Below, piece after piece: positions 59,059 through 64,000 of a DNA stretch of 64,000 bases. Below the pieces are notes generated by a model, which ran no database searches, was not told the origin of the DNA, and saw nothing but the letters and a program-made list of their open reading frames with translations. How positions within the stretch are numbered: position 1 is the stretch's first letter; each line of letters starts with the position of its first letter. The position numbers and the translations under genes were made by a program. Source of the DNA: Lepidurus packardi (lineage: Eukaryota; Arthropoda; Branchiopoda; Notostraca; Triopsidae). The stretch lies in contig JAKZAN010000005.1 in the NCBI GenBank assembly GCA_023053545.1, positions 8,680,001 through 8,744,000 on the forward strand, written 5' to 3'.

Positions 59059-61354
59059 TCACGAAATATAACACTTCGCCCTATGAAAATCATTGTAGGA
59101 TTAACGATTCATTTGAGATTAACCCCAACAAAAAACCGTTTCGTTGGTTTCGGAGCCCAAATCTAAACGACAGTAAAATATCGCCAAGGGACCGACTGTC
59201 TGTATTGGGGATAGAGATGGACACTCACCCCAGGGTCCCTAATGAATGCTCTTTTGGCACGGAACCGTAATGACACACGGTAAAAGATGTTGGTTGGCTT
59301 GGAGTTGAGACTAAGACTTTTGGCCTTGCATTCTTTTCATGTCCCAACTTGTGTCGACCAACAATTATTATTACCCCTAAAGGGGCTTGTATACTTTACT
59401 CGTTATTTGAAAAGCCGATTGCATGGCAAAGCGATGACAATGAAAATTTCCAACGCATTGTATGCCGGTCGCGAACCCATCGGCCCCCTCCTGTAACCCA
59501 ACTCGACTCGTCCGAGCTTCAAGAATGAACACTGGAGCGGTTCCACGCTTTTTCATTGTTGAAGAACGAGACGGGGACGGGGTGAGTTTTAGCTCGATAA
59601 GAAGTGGCCGGGAAATTTGAAAAAGAAGGCAAACAAAAGTGAAACTCGGTATCACGAGGAAGAGCGACGATTCTTTTGAGCCAAAAAAGAAGAATACCAC
59701 CGAAAAAAAGGGAGGAGGGTGGTATTTGGTGTGGTTGCTATGACGACCAGTCACCAGCATGTGCAGGGGACTTGCCGGAATGGAATGACGTCCGCAGTGT
59801 GTCCTGCCACATCTGCAGCCAGCACAGATTTCCCTTTGCTGGTGTACCCCCCCGCCCCCCACTTTTCTCTTTTACAGCACGAGTTCGATACTTGGATTGC
59901 TCCATAGTGAAGGCGTTCTTTGGAAAAAGACTTGGGACCTTTTATTTCTTGTTTTGGTTTGGCCAAAACGCAGAAATTGCTTCTTTGGAAACAAAAGTAG
60001 AGCAGTTTCAAGCCGAAACCTTCGCCCGTTACTCCTTTTGTCCTAAGCTTGGAGAATCAACAAGATATTAACGAAAATCATTAAACTCCTCCTCCTTGCC
60101 CTAGAAACGCCTGCGTTTTCTAAAAGTTTCCAATCTCGTAAAGAAAGGAAGAAAAAAACTACTATTATACGAGATGCGCGCTTTCATGGTTTTTAACTTC
60201 GATCTGGCGGATAAGCTTCGATCCCCGTGTTAATTTCGCTTTCTCGATGGAGGCTTGGTAAATCGAGTTACAATTGTCGTTTAGTTTACCTTCTCGGGTT
60301 CGTTACTGGTCATGGCAGGTTGCGAGATACAGTATTGTTAGGGTCACACCTTTAGTTAGTAACACGCACGTTAAGTGAGACTATCTGGGAGGGAAAGGGG
60401 GGATTTATGCTGAACGTCCCTTTTCGGTCCGATTTATTGATTGAAGGAGCTGGGAATAGTATATACCGCTGCGGGATACATACACGCACGTCTTCTTCTT
60501 ACGTCTAGCCCAGCGGAGGAGAATTGTGTTCTAGTTTCGTTAGTTGGCTGTAATTCTCATTATACAAGGAGATACAAGGTAGAGGTAGAGAAATCCTGGA
60601 TAGCAAGTCAATCTTAGAGGTGTCGTTGGACTTTGGCGTGTGAATGCCCCTGACACGCCAATATTCCATCGCGTTTATCCGGAGTAGAAACATATATATC
60701 AACCAACTTTCGAACCCTTCGTTACGATTCAAGGACAAAGTCTCGAACGTAGCGTTTCACCATACTTTATGAAGGAAGTTAGAATCTTTAAAACATTGAA
60801 AGCGAAATTTTTCTGTAAATGACGGTCTCGCACTATTTTCGTTAAAGGTTTTAATTGTTGGAAATGGTTTTATCTGATCCGAAAAGCTTTCTTGTCTGCT
60901 AGCCGAAATATTCTAAAACATACCAAAAATCCTATGAAGATTTCACTACTTTAAGGGCGGAGATCTTGGGGAATGATTACCCAACTTTGGATGCCAGTCT
61001 TTTCGTTTTCGTTATCTAGCCGAGACAAATCGTGAGGATTTTGTTTAAATAACGAACTTCTCGGCTTAAAATTCTAGAGGTTACTTTGGTTGAAGTATCC
61101 TTCCAAGATTTCGGAATTTTTTGGCAGTCGCTGATTAGTGAGTAATTTAAGAGGGGCAGTCTTGTCTTGTCGCCGCAATATCTTGAAACGTGCATTGACT
61201 AAATCTCTAGAAAGTAGAAAATTTTGTTTTGTTCTTTGGAATCTTGCGTAGTTTCTTGCAGCCAACTAACAGTATACCATTACATTTGTCATTATTAGCT
61301 GAATACAGTATTAACAATATTAACGATACAGCAAATATTAGTAAATATTAACGA
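59059..61354. other. Gene-free stretch
   Basis: No confirmed exon. A 20-bp word ATATTAACGATACAGCAAAT is doubled at 61317 and 61344, next to the transposon edge. Minus-strand frames near 59.4-59.9 kb and 61.1-61.3 kb are open but match nothing known to me. Confidence 0.35.
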
Positions 61355-61356
61355 TA

Positions 61357-62233
61357 CAGCAAATGCCGCTTATTGTGATCAAGTTTGTCAAGTGAATGTT
61401 GATTATATTAAGCGAAGATCCTAATAACCGAAAATCGGCATTATGTTAACAGAATGCAACGATTAATCGAAACGAACTGGTTTGTTTAAACCAAAGAAAC
61501 AAAGCACCGTCTACTTTTTGACACTTTCCACGCGTTTCCTTTTTCTTGATTCACTGCAGCTACTACTGTTTATTTCGTACCGCTTATTCAACAATTTTGA
61601 TAGAGATGATTGAGGAATTCCTAACTTAACGGCCGCTTCCCTTTCTGGCAAACTCTTTAAATTTAACCTGTAATAAGTTTCAGTGATCCCCTTCTTCTAC
61701 ATTTACATGTTACTTGATTACTACATTTACATGATTACTTCTCTTTTACATTTAAATCAACTCTTTTCTTGTTCGTCGCCATTTCTATATAACCACACGT
61801 CGAAAACGCAACTAATACTGCGCCTTTGAATCCTAGTCCTACGCTTAGACAGGGTTCTCAACACGATATCAATTTTATTTTTACGGTAAAATTAAAGGAA
61901 TGGGTCATTCAATTGAATAACCTGCTCATTTAATTGACTGAGGAGTTCAGAAGGGAATCTCCGTAAGCGTACTAGTAGGCTGGATTACAGGATGTACTGG
62001 GTGAATATATGAAAAGTCTATGTAGCAATGACTGCTGCAGTTTCGTTACAGTACATGTAAAGACTCCTTTGAAATTGATTCTAATATCCTAAAATGTTAT
62101 TCTAGTAACTAATTAAAATGCTATGCATTTTATCGTTTTGAATCGGTCCTTTAAAATGTTATTCACAACAACCGGCTGATTCTAATAACAAGTGATTCTA
62201 ACAACCAGTGATCATAATAAGCGGCATTTACTA
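61357..62233 (-). mobile_element. Pogo/Tigger-like DNA transposon, internally deleted
   Basis: 877 bp bounded by inverted repeats: CAGCAAATGCCGCTTATTGTGATCA on the left against the complement of TGATCATAATAAGCGGCATTTACTA on the right (differences at three positions). Flanked by TA at 61355-61356 and 62234-62235, the target site of the Tc1/mariner superfamily. It encodes only an N-terminal helix-turn-helix (next entry) and no DDE catalytic domain, so it cannot move itself. Confidence 0.75.
61511..61782 (-). CDS. Two-exon CENP-B/pogo-type HTH protein, 66 aa
   Basis: Exons 61782-61739 and 61667-61511 with a 71-bp GT-AG intron; 66 aa. Reads MATNKKRVDLNVKEK, then SLPEREAAVKLGIPQSSLSK and LLNKR, the psq/CENP-B-N helix-turn-helix with which pogo and Tigger transposases bind their ends, and finishes with a basic SRKRKRVE tract that could act as a nuclear signal. 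The rest of a transposase is missing. It could be a deleted transposase remnant, or a short DNA-binding protein able to occupy transposon ends and repress movement. Splicing restores the frame exactly, which argues for a once-expressed gene. TATATAG lies about 10 bp before the ATG. Confidence 0.65.
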
Positions 62234-62235
62234 TA

Positions 62236-62979
62236 TTGTCAATTGCACATTTATTAATTTAATATATTATTAACTTAACACATTGCCAACTGAACCTTTA
62301 TTAATGTATTATATAACGGACAAGTACTATAGTATTTATTTTATTAAGATCAACTTATATTAAAATAACATTCCTAGGAGTTCACAAAGTTCCATTTTTG
62401 GCCCTTTAAATATTAAAACTTGAGACTCGCGTACATTGCAGAATGAATGTGAATGCGTGTCTGAACGTATGTTTGTAAGTACCTGAACCTTTCAACGAAG
62501 AAAGTGATAACATATCTTAAATGTAAACTAAGTTTAACCATGAGTGTAGCTCACGCCATAAGATGGACTAAAACAATGTATTAAATTAATAGTGTAATAT
62601 ATTGTCAATTGAATACATGGTTACTTCATTATATAATTAACAGATACTATGGCATTTGTTTGATTAAGATCAATTTCAATTTACCCTTAACAAGAGGGGA
62701 CCAAAGGCTCAAAGTAAAAAAACAAAAAAAAAACATTTTTTAAAAAAGGTGAAAAGCAAAAAGAAAAAATTGTACTCGTAGCCTCGGCAACAAATAAAAG
62801 TTATATAGCTCGCGTGTCACCTGGGTGGCTCTTCTTGAAAGCCAATAAAAAATAAATGATAACTGTACATTGGAATAGCTAAGCCCACTTTGCTACGCTC
62901 TCTCGGCTCGATCAGCTCCGTCACGCTATTCGCCCTGTTTGAAAATCGCGTTCCGTTGCGTTGCGTTGCATGGACTTAC
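62236..62979. other. AT-rich stretch with a diverged repeat pair
   Basis: About 62231-62360 and 62590-62680 share ATATTGTCAATTG, TACTAT.G.ATTT and GATTAAGATCAA-type words, probably remnants of small mobile elements. No gene seen. Confidence 0.4.
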
Positions 62980-63050
62980 GATTTCTTCATGTCCTCAGCT
63001 AGTTGGCGCAATTGAGGATCCACTTCATACTTTTGATTCAGCACCACCAA
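62980..63050 (-). CDS. Orphan internal exon of an unrecognised gene
   Basis: 71 bp on the minus strand between a textbook acceptor (CTCTTTGTATGCAG) and donor (GTAAGT). One frame is open through it, VVLNQKYEVDPQLRQLAEDM followed by KKS: helical, charged and protein-like. Phase: begins with a full codon and leaves two bases. Neighbouring exons were not found within the window, so introns of several hundred bp or more must flank it. I do not recognise the family. Confidence 0.5.
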
Positions 63051-64000
63051 CTGCATACAAAGAGAATGAGTATAAATTTCCAGCTCAACTAGCGGTTTTT
63101 TCTCGTTTCGTTTTCCTCACTCTTTTAAGAAATCACAACCGAAAAGCTGTCCCTTACACAAACCGTCTATGCAAATTACCCCAGAGGTCACGCATATTAA
63201 TCATTTGAAAGACCCAAAAAACCGGAAATATCCCCAAAGCTTGTTTAGCTCTTTTCTTTTCCCCGCCTTTTTGCTGCTTTTCACCGCACGAGTGGTTCTT
63301 TTTGGAAAGAACGCTACAAAGGTGAAGAGTTCTATTTCTTTTTCGTTGCTCCCCTCTTAAGAGTCCACAAGAGGTCTCCTCAACTTAACTGGACCGCAAA
63401 TTTCTTAGATCCAGAGCAGATGACAATAGACCACACTCGTTATCTTCCAGTATCTGACAATCACCGAGAGGTCAGTTACCTTTTTACCTGCGGTGGTAAG
63501 GATGCTGTGGATTAGAACACTTGAACTTCTTCTTATTTTTTTTAAACCCCCAATCTAACTCGGTACCAATTCCCCTTTCCTTGAGAGAAAAAAGAGATAC
63601 AGAAGAAACGAAATAGAGCATGGCGCAAGGTCTTTCAACCTACGATTCTCCAATCAGTGTCTCTTAAATTGAACCGAAAAGAGTTTGGCACTGGAATTCT
63701 AATTAAACTCAAGCTGTATAGCAACATAAAAGCGTTTACGCTTTTTTGTTTATTTTTTGGTGTTGAATATCCAAACCACCTACGCCGTTTAAGTAATAAC
63801 AATAGTAAAAAGGGCGGGGACTATTTTTTTTGTGTATATATATATATATACATAAAAGACTCGCTCAAGTTCCAAAAACTCACGTGCATCGATTATGGTC
63901 TGATGTCACGAGAGCCGAGACTGTCTCATGTTGTTTTTTTTAGTGATACTGCTTTTAGTGCCTTTTGTCATCGTGCTGAAATTATTTCTAACTTTCCCTA
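63051..64000. other. Right edge, gene-free
   Basis: No exon recognised. A (TA)n microsatellite lies at about 63834-63850. It could hold intron sequence of the gene owning the exon at 62980-63050. Confidence 0.35.

Noticed and set aside
59377..60071. Overlapping long frames on both strands at 59.4-60.1 kb
   Set aside because: Both strands are open in a locally GC-richer stretch; a possible acceptor near 59878 could not be paired with any donor or domain.
61074..61265. 63-codon minus-strand frame next to the pogo-like element
   Set aside because: Starts at TTG, no ATG in range, no family resemblance.

Overview
The window looks like nuclear DNA of an arthropod, most likely a small branchiopod crustacean of the Daphnia type. 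The reasons are: compact multi-exon genes with GT-AG introns mostly of 50-120 bp, animal gene families (kekkon, clip-domain protease, proteasome, exosome-type nuclease), an interstitial TTAGG array (the common arthropod telomere unit), and Ty3/Gypsy and pogo-type mobile DNA. The genus is inference; no marker gene fixes it. Exon coordinates were worked out by hand from reading frames, splice sites and family conservation.

Layout. 1-954: 5' part of a kekkon-like LRR/Ig receptor on the minus strand, running off the left edge. 955-10301: gene-poor, with three repeat structures. 10302-25499: compact gene block with mitochondrial methionyl-tRNA formyltransferase (-), a calmodulin-like protein (+), a secretory phospholipase A2 (-), a clip-domain serine protease (-), an LRWD1-like WD protein (-) and CCDC12 (-). 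26092-33156: a large inverted duplication (two arms of about 3.16 kb around a 744-bp spacer) carrying four copies of a small secreted Gly/His/Arg-rich peptide gene; a fifth copy follows at 33.6 kb. 34105-37726: a decayed Gypsy element that ends in an inverted rather than a direct LTR and is itself split by a 239-bp MITE. 38144-40831: tandem pair of unrecognised secreted/membrane proteins with similar promoters. 41250-46616: DIS3L (+) and proteasome alpha-2 (-), tail to tail. 46617-64000: about 17 kb almost without genes, with tandem repeats, one candidate first exon at 56.2 kb, a pogo-like transposon holding a two-exon HTH gene at 61.4-62.2 kb, and one orphan exon at 63.0 kb.

Function. The gene block is mixed housekeeping (mitochondrial initiation, splicing-associated CCDC12, exosome-type RNA decay, proteasome) plus secreted proteins that could act in defence or digestion (clip protease, PLA2). 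The most distinctive system is the peptide cluster. Its five copies share a prepropeptide layout, an identical TATA-to-ATG distance and a 35-bp upstream block. They were copied by inversion and tandem duplication and show signs of gene conversion. Three copies carry the same LTR fragment at the same downstream position, which orders the duplication events.
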